Assembly (NCBI RefSeq): GCF_000723885.1
Contig: NZ_CCDG010000022.1
Location: 1 to 64,000, forward strand
Origin: Paenibacillus camerounensis
Lineage (GTDB): Bacteria > Bacillota > Bacilli > Paenibacillales > Paenibacillaceae
Direction: 5' to 3'
Length of the DNA: 64,000 nucleotides
Position numbers and translations under genes: made by a program
Shown here: piece after piece, positions 26,846 to 35,623 of the stretch
Numbering within the stretch: the first letter of the stretch is position 1
Layout: each line of letters begins with the position of its first letter
The notes under the pieces: model-generated
What the model was told of the DNA's origin: nothing
The model's input: only the letters and a program-made list of their open reading frames with translations
Databases searched by the model: none

Positions 26846-27058
26846 TCAGCCCGGAAAGAGCTGGATGAAGCTGCGGGCCCAGTCCAGTACCCTCCATTGC
26901 GGCAGTCCGGCCATAACCCCGATAGTAGACGCCAATGCAACAGCCCATATCCCGAAAAAAACCAGCAGATCCCGCGGTGAACGAAGCTTGATTAATTGCG
27001 GTGTTTCGAACACCGGCACCAGAATCAGGGAAATTAATAAAAAGAGGCCCCAGCTCAT
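26846..27058 (-). CDS. GerD-subunit-like small membrane protein of the germinant receptor operon
   Basis: A 70-aa protein with two hydrophobic helices (LFLLISLILVPVF and LLVFFGIWAVALASTIGVM) joined by a short charged loop. It overlaps the preceding GerAC-type gene by 4 bp (ATGA) and sits 30 bp before the permease start, so it is clearly translated as part of the operon. Small two-helix D subunits are known in several GerA-type loci and modulate receptor activity. Assignment rests on size, topology and position rather than a motif. Confidence 0.7.
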   Translation of the reverse strand: MSWGLFLLISLILVPVFETPQLIKLRSPRDLLVFFGIWAVALASTIGVMAGLPQWRVLDWARSFIQLFPG

Positions 27059-28263
27059 TTCTGCTCCATCTCCTTTTGCTGCGGCTGCACGACCGAGCCG
27101 ATCCGCCGGATGGCTACGTCCGATTGGACGCTTACTTTGACAGTCCGAAAGATTTCATCCCAGTGCTTACGGTAGCTGCGCCATAGCTTCGGATATTGCC
27201 TGTGCAGCTCCTCGCCGAGTCCATAAATATCAGAGTCATACTTCTCCTGAACCTGCCTGATATTGGCAGCCATCAGATTATTGAACTTTGCTTCGAGCCG
27301 CTGTTCCAGCTCCCGGATGCTGGCCGTCTGACTAAGATCAAGACTGCTGTTCAGCGCGGTGAGATTGGCTTCCGCTTTTAGATGAATAGTGAATTCAGGC
27401 TCGTCCTTTTCGTTAAGGGAAATCTTAATCCTGCTCTTGGCATTGGTGATGATGAACCCGGCCACTCCGCCGTCCGGACAGGTGATACTGCCCTGCGTCG
27501 ATTCCACCTCATTCAGCACGTAATTGACGGTTTTACTCGGGGCTTCGCCCAGCCAGCCGATCAGCTTGTCTTTTTTGAACACGGCGATGCCGGCCTGCTT
27601 AATCAGCGATTTGGGGATGACGCTCTGCACGTTTTTGACCGAGCCATGCTCGGAAGTGTCGCCCTGAAGCTGTATGCCGGACATGATCGGATTGGAGCCG
27701 CCGCGCTCCAGCTCGACGATGAACTGCTGAAGGGTTACTTTTCCCGTGCCTGCCCAGTTTTTGTGAGCGACCAGGATCGAAGAATAGAGGGAGTTGGCCG
27801 GGATCTGCTCAAAGGGTGTGATGACATCCAGTATCGTTGACGCATCGGAATGCTTGGCTACCAGCAGGAAGAAATCCGTGCGCAGCTCATGATTGCGGGT
27901 AATGTAATCGACGGCATCGCCCACCCCCTGTCTCGCGAATGCTTCACCGAAGACCAGCACGCGGACATGGGCCAGATAGAGGTTGCGCGGAGTTGTGCTG
28001 AGCATGCGCTGCAGGGCTTCTGGTATGGTGGTCCCTTTAGCCTTATAGGTAACAACCGGCAGACTTCCGTTAGAGCCGCCGGACAGGCTGCCGGCCTGGC
28101 CGGGGTTCATTACCTGTGCAGAGACCGCGTAGCCGTCCTTGTCGAGATCCACGCCGAGTGCCATAACGATAGCCAGATCATTGAGCTCCTTACGGCTCCA
28201 GCAGCCGCTGATTAGAGTTAAGCTGATGAGCAGCAGGATGCAGCGAAGTGATTTTGTATACAA
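27055..28263 (-). CDS. GerAC-type spore germinant receptor lipoprotein subunit
   Basis: A 402-aa lipoprotein: lipobox ISGC (Cys about 21) followed by WSRKELNDLAIVMALGVD, the hallmark of Ger(x)C proteins. The remainder follows the three-domain C-subunit layout (RNLYLAHVRVLVFGE, LRTDFFLLVA, GIAVFKKDKLIGWL). The start is TTG, with AAGGGGGGAAC as SD. It would be anchored on the outer face of the spore inner membrane with the A and B subunits. Confidence 0.93.
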   Translation of the reverse strand: MYTKSLRCILLLISLTLISGCWSRKELNDLAIVMALGVDLDKDGYAVSAQVMNPGQAGSLSGGSNGSLPVVTYKAKGTTIPEALQRMLSTTPRNLYLAHVRVLVFGEAFARQGVGDAVDYITRNHELRTDFFLLVAKHSDASTILDVITPFEQIPANSLYSSILVAHKNWAGTGKVTLQQFIVELERGGSNPIMSGIQLQGDTSEHGSVKNVQSVIPKSLIKQAGIAVFKKDKLIGWLGEAPSKTVNYVLNEVESTQGSITCPDGGVAGFIITNAKSRIKISLNEKDEPEFTIHLKAEANLTALNSSLDLSQTASIRELEQRLEAKFNNLMAANIRQVQEKYDSDIYGLGEELHRQYPKLWRSYRKHWDEIFRTVKVSVQSDVAIRRIGSVVQPQQKEMEQK

Positions 28264-28290
28264 AAGACAGTTCCCCCCTTCCGGCAGTAA

Positions 28291-29754
28291 TCAGCTCTGG
28301 CCAAAATACCGCTTCATCATCCGCTGTGACAGCCTGAGCAGAGTGTCCTTCTGTGCTCCCCGGCGCAGCGGGGCGAAAGAGCTCATGTAAGGAACGCCCA
28401 GCGACTCCAGGGTGCAGAGATGCAGTGCCAGGATAATCAGCGCAATCACCATACCGTACAGGCCGAACGAAGCGGCGATCGCCATCAGCACAAACCGCAG
28501 CATCCGTACAGAAATCCCGACATTGAACGCCGGCAGCGCAAAGTTCGCAATCGCCGTAATTGCGACAACGATGACCATGGCCGCAGAGACCAGACCGGCA
28601 TCCACGGCCGCCTGGCCGATAACCAGCGTTCCGACAATAGATACGGATTGGCCGATTGACTTTGGCAGCCGGATGCCTGCTTCGCGCAGGATTTCGAAGG
28701 TAACCTCCATAATGAAGGCCTCCAGAAAAGCCGGAAACGGAATGCCCTCACGCTGGCCGATCAGGCTGATCAGCAGGCTGGTGGGGATCATCTCCTGATG
28801 GAAGGTGGTAATCGCGATGTAGAATGACGGTGTCAGCAGGGCGAGCAGGAAGCAGAGATAACGGAGCATCCGGACCAGACTGGCGAAATCACTGCGCTGG
28901 TAATAGTCCTCACTCGACTGGAAAAACTGGACGAGCAGAGCCGGCACGATCAGTACAAACGGCGTCCCGTCCACGAGAATGGCGATCCGCCCCTCCAGCA
29001 GGGCAGAAGCGATGACATCCGGCCGTTCGGTATTGTAGACCGTGGGGAATGGGCTGTAGCGCTTATCCTGGATCATCTCCTCGATATAATTGCTCTCCAG
29101 CACACTGTCGAGCTTAGCGGCATTCAGCCTGCGTCTTAGCTCCTCCAGCGCCGTCATGTCCACCCTGTCTTCCATATACATGACGGATACGGAGGTCCGG
29201 GTGGACGCTCCCATCCTCCGCTCCTCAATGCGCAGCTGCGGATTCTTGACCCGTCTGCGGACTAAGGCGGTATTCTCGCGCAGCGATTCCGTGAAGCCCT
29301 CGCGCGGACCTCTGACGACGGACTGGGAGGTGGCGTCCTCTACGGCGCGCTGCTTCAGATTTTCGGTTCCGACGGACAGGGCTACTGCAGCTTTTTCTAT
29401 ATACAGAACGGTGTTTCCGCTGAGAATTTCCGCTTCGATCTCCTCCAGAGACCGGACTTCCCCTACCTTGCCGAGCGTGATCGTCCGTTCTTGTAACAGC
29501 TGCAGTCCAGCGCGGGGGTCCGCGCCGCCGATCTCCGCATACAGCGGCAGATCCCGGTGCAGCGCCTCAATAAGCGCCTGGGGCTCGGCCATTCCCTCTA
29601 TGAAAACAACGGCGGCAGAGAAAGGCCCCAGGGCCAGCAAGCGGTAGATAATATCCGTACTGTTCCCCAGCCGGCTGCGCATCTCCTCCAAAAAAAGCGC
29701 CAGTGAACCGGGCAGCTGCTCCCGGCGCTTCTGCGGATCATGCTTCTCAGTCAT
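28291..29754 (-). CDS. GerAA-type spore germinant receptor subunit
   Basis: A 487-aa protein of the GerA family: large cytoplasmic N-terminal region (about 1-245), then membrane helices beginning near ALLVQFFQSSEDYYQR, with family motifs YSPFPTVYNTERPD, GTPFVLIVP and SLIGQREGIPFPAFLEAFIME. Two ATGs are possible (29760, 29754); the second is better spaced from AGGAGG. It is the first gene of the operon, transcribed divergently from lonB. The operon order A-C-D-B differs from the common A-B-C. Confidence 0.94.
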   Translation of the reverse strand: MTEKHDPQKRREQLPGSLALFLEEMRSRLGNSTDIIYRLLALGPFSAAVVFIEGMAEPQALIEALHRDLPLYAEIGGADPRAGLQLLQERTITLGKVGEVRSLEEIEAEILSGNTVLYIEKAAVALSVGTENLKQRAVEDATSQSVVRGPREGFTESLRENTALVRRRVKNPQLRIEERRMGASTRTSVSVMYMEDRVDMTALEELRRRLNAAKLDSVLESNYIEEMIQDKRYSPFPTVYNTERPDVIASALLEGRIAILVDGTPFVLIVPALLVQFFQSSEDYYQRSDFASLVRMLRYLCFLLALLTPSFYIAITTFHQEMIPTSLLISLIGQREGIPFPAFLEAFIMEVTFEILREAGIRLPKSIGQSVSIVGTLVIGQAAVDAGLVSAAMVIVVAITAIANFALPAFNVGISVRMLRFVLMAIAASFGLYGMVIALIILALHLCTLESLGVPYMSSFAPLRRGAQKDTLLRLSQRMMKRYFGQS

Positions 29755-29774
29755 TTCCATCTCCTCCTGTCCGC

Positions 29775-29805
29775 TCAGTATTTCCGCTTGAATATAGTAG
29801 TATGC
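29775..29805 (-). promoter_or_regulatory. Possible sigma-G-type promoter of the germination operon
   Basis: On the minus strand GCATA (29805-29801) and AATACTGA (29782-29775) are 18 bp apart, roughly like forespore sigma-F/G promoters (GYATA / CATACTA). The match is partial; the assignment leans on the expected forespore expression of germinant receptors. Confidence 0.35.
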
Positions 29806-29838
29806 AAAAAATAGTGCAGCGCGAATCCCTCCGGCGGC

Positions 29839-29880
29839 GTTTACGAATGTGCGAAACGGCTATACTACCTAGTAGTAGCC
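29839..29880 (+). promoter_or_regulatory. Candidate lonB promoter with overlapping inverted repeat
   Basis: GTTTAC (29839-29844), 16-bp spacer, TATACT (29861-29866). The -10 lies in an imperfect inverted repeat at 29858-29880 (GGCTA.ACTA / TAGT..TAGCC), which could be an operator. Confidence 0.4.
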
Positions 29881-29924
29881 AAAAGGGCCGAACAGATAGA
29901 CTGAAGGAAACAGGAGGATGACCT

Positions 29925-31631
29925 ATGCAACTTGGGATATTGCTGATGATCGTGCAGCTCTTTTTTGCGCTGGTTATCGGCGTTTATTTTTGGAATCTGC
30001 TGCGTGGACAAAAGACAAACAAAACCGCGGTGGACCGGGAGTCACGCAAGGAGCTGGATAAGCTGCGCAAAATGCGGATGATCTCCCTGACCAAGCCGCT
30101 CTCGGAAAAAACGCGTCCCGCCGCTATCGGAGATATCGTCGGACAGAAGGACGGGCTGCGTGCGCTCAAGGCGGCGCTATGCAGCGCCAATCCCCAGCAC
30201 GTTATTATTTACGGGCCTCCGGGAGTCGGCAAGACGGCTGCTGCCCGTGTCGTAATGGAGGAAGCAAAGAAGAATCCGCTGTCTCCGTTTAAGAATGATG
30301 CGAAGTTCACGGAGATTGACGCGACAACAGCACGTTTCGATGAGCGGGGGATTGCCGATCCGCTGATCGGCTCGGTGCATGACCCGATCTATCAGGGGGC
30401 CGGGGCGATGGGAATTGCCGGTGTGCCGCAGCCGAAGCCGGGTGCGGTGACGAAGGCGCACGGGGGCATTCTGTTCCTCGATGAGATCGGGGAGCTGCAC
30501 CCGATTCAGATGAATAAGCTGCTCAAGGTGCTGGAGGACCGCAAGGTGCTGCTGGAGAGTGCGTATTATAACTCCGAGGACAGCAATACGCCTGCTTATA
30601 TCCATGATATTTTTCAGAATGGCCTGCCAGCCGATTTCCGGCTGGTCGGAGCCACCACCCGCTCACCGGACGAGCTCTCCCCGGCGCTGCGATCACGCTG
30701 CATGGAGATCTATTTCCGTCCGCTGCTGCCTGAAGAGATTGAGGTTATCGCCAGGGATGCAATCCAGAAGATCGGCCTGAAGCCGAGTCCGGAAGCAGTA
30801 GCTGTAGTCCAGCAGTACGCCACTAACGGCCGTGAAGCGGTGAACATGATCCAGCTGGCCGCAGGGCTTGCGCTCACCGAGCAGCGGGATACGCTAAGCG
30901 CGGCTGAGGTGGAATGGGTGGCAGGGAGCAGCCAGCTGCCGCTGCGCACCGAACGCAAGATCCCGTCCTCGCCGCAGATCGGGCTCGTCAACGGGCTTGC
31001 GGTCTACGGGCCGGGCATGGGTACCCTGCTTGAGATTGAAGTCTCCGCCGCACCGGCGAATAACGGCCAGGGCCGGCTGAACATCACGGGGGTAGTCGAT
31101 GAAGAAGAGATTGGCGGCGGCTCGCGGACGATCCGCCGCAAGAGCATGGCCAAGGGCTCAGTCGAGAATGTCCTCACCGTGCTGCGCATGATGAACCTGG
31201 AGCCGGACCGCTTCGACCTGCACGTGAACTTCCCCGGCGGTACGCCGATTGACGGGCCGTCCGCCGGAGTGGCGATGGCCGTCGCCATCGTCTCGGCTAT
31301 CCGCCGGCTGCCGGTGGATAACACCGTCGCCATCACCGGCGAGATCGGCATCCACGGCCGCGTGAAGCCGGTCGGCGGCGTCATTGCCAAGGTCGAAGCC
31401 GCCTTCCAGGCCGGCGCCACTACCGTCTTCATTCCCAAGGACAACTGGCAGTCCTTGTTCGCCGATGTCGCCCCGCTCCAGGTCATCCCAGTGGACACAG
31501 TGGATGAGGTGTTCCGGCACCTGTTCGGCGCAGGTACCGCCGACATCCGCCTGCCGGCGGTGTCAGGCGAGACGTTCTCCTCGCCTTCTTTGTTGAAGGC
31601 GGATGCTGCCGGAGATAGTGCGCAGGCGTAG
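29925..31631 (+). CDS. lonB: ATP-dependent membrane-anchored protease LonB
   Basis: A 568-aa protein. The N-terminal membrane helix (LLMIVQLFFALVIGVYFW, residues 4-21) distinguishes LonB from LonA. The AAA+ domain has Walker [10 protein letters not shown] and Walker B GGILFLDEIGE. The C-terminal Lon protease domain has the catalytic Ser in GTPIDGPSAGVAMA and Lys in GRVKPVGGVIAKV. In B. subtilis LonB is made in the forespore. CAGGAGGATG precedes the ATG. Divergent from the germination operon; lon follows about 0.7 kb downstream, as in B. subtilis. Confidence 0.95.
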   Translation: MQLGILLMIVQLFFALVIGVYFWNLLRGQKTNKTAVDRESRKELDKLRKMRMISLTKPLSEKTRPAAIGDIVGQKDGLRALKAALCSANPQHVIIYGPPGVGKTAAARVVMEEAKKNPLSPFKNDAKFTEIDATTARFDERGIADPLIGSVHDPIYQGAGAMGIAGVPQPKPGAVTKAHGGILFLDEIGELHPIQMNKLLKVLEDRKVLLESAYYNSEDSNTPAYIHDIFQNGLPADFRLVGATTRSPDELSPALRSRCMEIYFRPLLPEEIEVIARDAIQKIGLKPSPEAVAVVQQYATNGREAVNMIQLAAGLALTEQRDTLSAAEVEWVAGSSQLPLRTERKIPSSPQIGLVNGLAVYGPGMGTLLEIEVSAAPANNGQGRLNITGVVDEEEIGGGSRTIRRKSMAKGSVENVLTVLRMMNLEPDRFDLHVNFPGGTPIDGPSAGVAMAVAIVSAIRRLPVDNTVAITGEIGIHGRVKPVGGVIAKVEAAFQAGATTVFIPKDNWQSLFADVAPLQVIPVDTVDEVFRHLFGAGTADIRLPAVSGETFSSPSLLKADAAGDSAQA

Positions 31632-31649
31632 CAGAAGTTAATCATAGGA

Positions 31650-31682
31650 TGAGGCTGCCTCGGGGAGGCAGCCTCATTTGTG
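31650..31682 (+). terminator. Terminator-like hairpin after lonB
   Basis: ATGAGGCTGCCT (31650-31661) pairs with AGGCAGCCTCAT (31667-31678) and is followed by a short T-rich stretch (TTGTG). Confidence 0.7.
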
Positions 31683-31768
31683 TAGTAAAGTAACAAATTT
31701 TACATACATATTTGGTAAATTGCAGGTATTATATAAAGGTGCTGTAAACTATTGAATAGGAGTACGTT

Positions 31769-31873
31769 ATGAGGATTAAGCCTGTACATAGAAAATATAT
31801 TGTTGCTCTCCTGATTATTCTGCTGTTCCTTCTTTCCTTACTGCTGCCCGTTAAAGCCAATATTCTCGGATAG
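31769..31873 (+). CDS. 34-aa single-pass membrane peptide
   Basis: ATG preceded by AATAGGAG at good spacing. The peptide starts basic (MRIKPVHRKY), continues with one Leu/Ile-rich helix (IVALLIILLFLLSLLLP) and ends VKANILG. It is followed by its own hairpin terminator 29 bp after the stop. The arrangement (SD, amphiphilic peptide, terminator) argues for a real gene. Function unknown; small sporulation or stress membrane peptides look like this. Confidence 0.6.
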   Translation: MRIKPVHRKYIVALLIILLFLLSLLLPVKANILG

Positions 31874-31901
31874 AACATACATACATAACAGCTGCCCAAA
31901 T

Positions 31902-31927
31902 GCCGGAGGAACCATCTCCGGCTTTTT
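31902..31927 (+). terminator. Terminator of the 34-aa peptide gene
   Basis: GCCGGAG (31902-31908) pairs with CTCCGGC (31916-31922), then TTTTTG. Confidence 0.85.
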
Positions 31928-32008
31928 GCGCGGGCTGTACTACTTTCGCTTAATTCATCATACATTTGGGTAATAAGCTATACAACAATCCAGCAAAGGG
32001 GGATTCTC

Positions 32009-32164
32009 ATGCTACACGAATGGAGACGCAAATGGAACGAATTTCTGGCCGGGTATTATGAAACTCTTTATGCCGATTGCCTCGTCCCAGCCAAAAGAGA
32101 AGAGCTGCTGTTGAAAGCCCGCGAGCATTCATACAGATCCTATAGATTGAGCCGGACGCCGTGA
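32009..32164 (+). CDS. 51-aa soluble protein, unrecognised
   Basis: ATG at 32009 with AAAGGGGG as SD. It encodes a 51-aa, highly charged, aromatic-rich protein (MLHEWRRKWNEFLAGYYETL at the start, KAREHSYRSYRLSRTP at the end) with one Cys and no hydrophobic helix. The stop codon lies in the loop of a terminator hairpin (32155-32180), a compact layout typical of genuine short transcripts. I do not recognise the family. Confidence 0.65.
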   Translation: MLHEWRRKWNEFLAGYYETLYADCLVPAKREELLLKAREHSYRSYRLSRTP

Positions 32165-32180
32165 GGCGTCTTTTTATTTT
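32155..32180 (+). terminator. Terminator overlapping the stop of the 51-aa gene
   Basis: GACGCC (32155) and GGCGTC flank a GTGA loop that contains the TGA stop, followed by TTTTTATTTT. Confidence 0.85.
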
Positions 32181-32270
32181 GCTGCCCGAACATATTCTAT
32201 AAGAGAAACACGGATAATAAATAATGTTTGTCAGCTGCTGAAATGAAACGGATGCTTTATGTGCCGCCAG

Positions 32271-32300
32271 TTGGTGTTTTCAACATGTATTTGTTAAAAT
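32271..32300 (+). promoter_or_regulatory. Candidate promoter of lon
   Basis: TTGGTG (32271-32276), 18-bp spacer, TAAAAT (32295-32300), 45 bp before the chosen lon start. Confidence 0.4.
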
Positions 32301-32344
32301 GATGTATATGACATAACTTGAGAACCATGGGAGGTGCGAAAGCG

Positions 32345-34708
32345 ATGATGCCCAACAAATCCAAAGGCCGTCGTTTTCCTTTATTGCCGCTTAGAGGTCT
32401 TCTTGTGTATCCTAGCATGGTTCTGCACCTTGACGTAGGTCGTGAGAAGTCCGTTCGTGCACTGGAAAAAGCTATGGTTGAAGATAACCTGATTCTCCTC
32501 TGCTCCCAATCGGAAGTGAATATTGAGGAGCCTGGACAAGAAGATATTTTTCGGGTCGGTACGGTCGCCAATGTGCGGCAGATGCTGAAGCTTCCGAACG
32601 GCACCATCCGTGTGCTGGTGGAGGGAGTGGAGAGGGCCGAGATTATTCATTATACAGACAATGAGGAGTTCTACGAGGTTATGGCGCGTGAGCTGCCGGA
32701 GCAGGAGGATGTCGATCAGGAGAGCGATGCCTTAATGCGTACGGTGCTTAGCCAGTTCGAGCATTACATCACCTTATCGAAGAAGGTCACGCCAGAGACG
32801 CTGGCTGCCGTATCCGATATTGAAGAGCCGGGGCGTCTGGCTGACGTCATTACAAGCCACCTGGCGCTGAAGATCAAGGATAAGCAGGAGATTCTGGAGA
32901 CCATCGATGTCAGCAAACGCCTGGAGAAGCTGCTCGACATTCTCAATAATGAGCGTGAAGTGCTGGAACTGGAGCGTAAGATCAACCAGCGCGTGAAGAA
33001 GCAGATGGAGAAGACCCAGAAGGAATATTATCTGCGTGAGCAGATGAAGGCGATCCAGAAGGAGCTCGGTGAGAAGGAAGGCCGGGCCGGGGAAGCCGAA
33101 GAGCTGCGCTCGCTGATGCAGGAGAAGAACCTGCCGGAGCGGGTACAGGAGAAGATTGAGAAGGAAATTGACCGTCTGGAGAAAATGCCGGCAAGCTCGG
33201 CTGAAGGCAGCGTCATCCGCAACTATGTAGATTGGCTGCTTGGTCTGCCTTGGAGTGAAGAGACCGAAGATGACCTGGATATTCAAAAAGCGGAACAGGT
33301 GCTCGACGCCGATCACTATGGCCTGGAGAAGCCGAAGGAACGCGTCCTGGAATACCTGGCTGTGCAGAAGCTGGTCAAACAGCTGAAGGGGCCGATTCTA
33401 TGCCTTGTTGGCCCTCCGGGTGTCGGTAAAACCTCGCTGGCCCGCTCTATCGCCCGCTCGCTGAACCGTAAGTTCGTCCGTATCTCGCTGGGCGGCGTGC
33501 GTGATGAAGCAGAGATCCGCGGCCACCGCCGCACCTATGTCGGTGCGATGCCGGGCCGGATCATCCAGGGAATGAAGACAGCGGGAAGCATCAATCCGGT
33601 CTTCCTGCTGGACGAAATCGACAAGATGGCTTCTGACTTCCGCGGCGATCCGTCAGCTGCCCTGCTTGAAGTATTGGACCCGGAACAGAATAATACGTTC
33701 AGCGACCATTTTGTAGAGCTGCCGTTCGATCTGTCTAACGTGATGTTCGTGACCACTGCGAATGCTGTGCACAACATCCCGCGTCCGCTGCTCGACCGGA
33801 TGGAAATGCTGTATATTCCCGGTTACACGGAGCTTGAGAAGCTGCAGATTGCCAGCCGCTACCTGCTGCCGAAGCAGCGTAAGAACCACGGGCTTGATGA
33901 AGGACAGCTTATGATTGAAGACGATACGCTGCTTAAGATTGTCCGTGAATACACCCGAGAATCCGGCGTGCGTAATCTGGAGCAGCAGATCGCTGCGCTA
34001 TGCCGTAAGGCTGCGAAGCAGATTGTATCCAGTGAGAAGGAGCAGGTCACTATCCTGCCTGCTGAGGTTAAGGATTATCTGGGTGAATCCAAGTACCGCT
34101 ATGGAATGGCTGAGCTGGAGGACCAGATCGGCACTGTAACCGGGCTGGCCTGGACCGAGGTCGGCGGCGATACGCTGCTGATTGAAGTAACGGTTGTTCA
34201 GGGTACAGGGAAGCTGACGCTGACCGGGAAGCTGGGAGATGTTATGAAGGAATCAGCACAGGCTGCCTTCAGCTACACCCGTTCCAAGGCAGAGGAGCTG
34301 GGTCTTGCTCCGGACTTCCATGAGAAGAACGATATCCACATTCATATACCTGAAGGTGCGATACCGAAGGATGGCCCGTCTGCCGGGATTACCCTTGCTA
34401 CCGCGCTGATCTCTGCACTCACCAAACGTTATGTCTCCAAGGATGTAGCGATGACGGGAGAGATTACCCTGCGCGGACGTGTCCTGCCAATCGGCGGGCT
34501 CAAAGAGAAATCACTTGCCGCCCACCGGGCAGGCTATACCAAAATCCTGCTCCCTAAGGACAACGAACGCGATCTTAAGGATATTCCGGAGAGCGTACGT
34601 AACGATGTGGAGTTCATCCCGGTATCCCATATGGATCAGGTGCTCCAGCATGCGCTAGTAGACGGGCAGGGAGCTATCAGCAGTAAAGCGCCGAGTAGTG
34701 TGCATTAG
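32345..34708 (+). CDS. lon: ATP-dependent endopeptidase LonA
   Basis: A 787-aa cytoplasmic protease of normal LonA length. N-terminal substrate-binding domain ([23 protein letters not shown]), central coiled-coil helices, AAA+ domain with Walker A GPPGVGKT (about 356-363) and Walker [11 protein letters not shown], and C-terminal peptidase domain with catalytic Ser at about residue 679 ([10 protein letters not shown]) and Lys in [14 protein letters not shown]. It degrades misfolded and regulatory proteins. GGGAGGTG is correctly spaced for ATG 32345; an in-frame TTG at 32318 is rejected. yihA follows after 14 bp, a conserved pair. Confidence 0.97.
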   Translation: MMPNKSKGRRFPLLPLRGLLVYPSMVLHLDVGREKSVRALEKAMVEDNLILLCSQSEVNIEEPGQEDIFRVGTVANVRQMLKLPNGTIRVLVEGVERAEIIHYTDNEEFYEVMARELPEQEDVDQESDALMRTVLSQFEHYITLSKKVTPETLAAVSDIEEPGRLADVITSHLALKIKDKQEILETIDVSKRLEKLLDILNNEREVLELERKINQRVKKQMEKTQKEYYLREQMKAIQKELGEKEGRAGEAEELRSLMQEKNLPERVQEKIEKEIDRLEKMPASSAEGSVIRNYVDWLLGLPWSEETEDDLDIQKAEQVLDADHYGLEKPKERVLEYLAVQKLVKQLKGPILCLVGPPGVGKTSLARSIARSLNRKFVRISLGGVRDEAEIRGHRRTYVGAMPGRIIQGMKTAGSINPVFLLDEIDKMASDFRGDPSAALLEVLDPEQNNTFSDHFVELPFDLSNVMFVTTANAVHNIPRPLLDRMEMLYIPGYTELEKLQIASRYLLPKQRKNHGLDEGQLMIEDDTLLKIVREYTRESGVRNLEQQIAALCRKAAKQIVSSEKEQVTILPAEVKDYLGESKYRYGMAELEDQIGTVTGLAWTEVGGDTLLIEVTVVQGTGKLTLTGKLGDVMKESAQAAFSYTRSKAEELGLAPDFHEKNDIHIHIPEGAIPKDGPSAGITLATALISALTKRYVSKDVAMTGEITLRGRVLPIGGLKEKSLAAHRAGYTKILLPKDNERDLKDIPESVRNDVEFIPVSHMDQVLQHALVDGQGAISSKAPSSVH

Positions 34709-34722
34709 AAAGGAAGTTCGAT

Positions 34723-35415
34723 TTGAAAGTTAATAACGCCGAATTTATTATCAGCGCCGTTGGTCCTGATCAGTACCCGACGGACGCCTTGCCGGAGATT
34801 GCTCTGGCAGGGCGCTCCAACGTCGGAAAGTCTTCACTCATCAACCGGATGATTAACCGCAAGAATCTTGCCCGAACCAGTTCTACACCGGGTAAGACAC
34901 AGCATATGAACTATTACCGGGTGAATCAGGATATGTATTTTGTCGATTTCCCGGGATACGGTTATGCCAAGGTATCTAAGACACAGCGGGCCTCTTGGGG
35001 CAAAATGGTTGAGAAATACATGGAAGAGCGTGACACGCTGAAGCTTATCCTGCTTGTAGTGGATCTGCGCCATCCGCCGACAGGCAACGATAAAATGATG
35101 TTCGACTGGCTCAAGCATTATGATCTGCCGCTCTGTGTGGTAGCAACCAAGGCTGACAAGATTCCCAAGACACGCTGGCCGAAGCACATCAAGATCATGA
35201 AGCAGGAACTCGGCGTATTGCCGGGAGATAACTTCATCCCGTTCTCATCGGAGCTGGGACTTGGCCGTGAGGAGCTGTGGGCACTTATTGAGGATTACAG
35301 CAGACATGAAGCAGCGGAAGAGGCAGAAGAGACAGAAGAGACGCTGGAGCAGAATGGGCCGGAGGATGTAACCGCCGGGCAGAGTCCGCTAGCTGATGGA
35401 GAAGCGGAATCCTAG
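34723..35415 (+). CDS. yihA: Ribosome biogenesis GTP-binding protein YsxC/EngB
   Basis: A 230-aa TRAFAC GTPase needed for 50S subunit assembly. G1 GRSNVGKSS (about 29-37), G2 region SSTPGKTQHMN, G3 DFPGYG, G4 TKADK. Starts at TTG with AAAGGAAG as SD, within a lon-yihA operon. Compared with the usual 195-200 aa it carries an extra acidic tail (residues about 195-230, rich in Glu/Ala/Thr), probably disordered. Confidence 0.95.
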   Translation: MKVNNAEFIISAVGPDQYPTDALPEIALAGRSNVGKSSLINRMINRKNLARTSSTPGKTQHMNYYRVNQDMYFVDFPGYGYAKVSKTQRASWGKMVEKYMEERDTLKLILLVVDLRHPPTGNDKMMFDWLKHYDLPLCVVATKADKIPKTRWPKHIKIMKQELGVLPGDNFIPFSSELGLGREELWALIEDYSRHEAAEEAEETEETLEQNGPEDVTAGQSPLADGEAES

Positions 35416-35623
35416 ATCTATGACCATTTAGTGTGTAAAAGCAAGCATCCGTGCGCAATCCTCACCTAATAGTGAGGAATACATACAATACCTCCGGCTC
35501 ATCCTGAATTCTCTAAGGATAAGATGTTTTATCGGCATACAGTCTGTTCCCGCTCAAGAGATAACCCGCATTCATCCATGTATAATCATTGTAGAGGCTG
35601 TTACAAAGAATAGAGGGATGGTT

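Noticed and set aside
29925..34708. lonB and lon as a broken single gene or recent duplication
   Set aside because: They are distinct families (membrane-anchored LonB, cytoplasmic LonA), both intact, in the same order as in other Bacillales.
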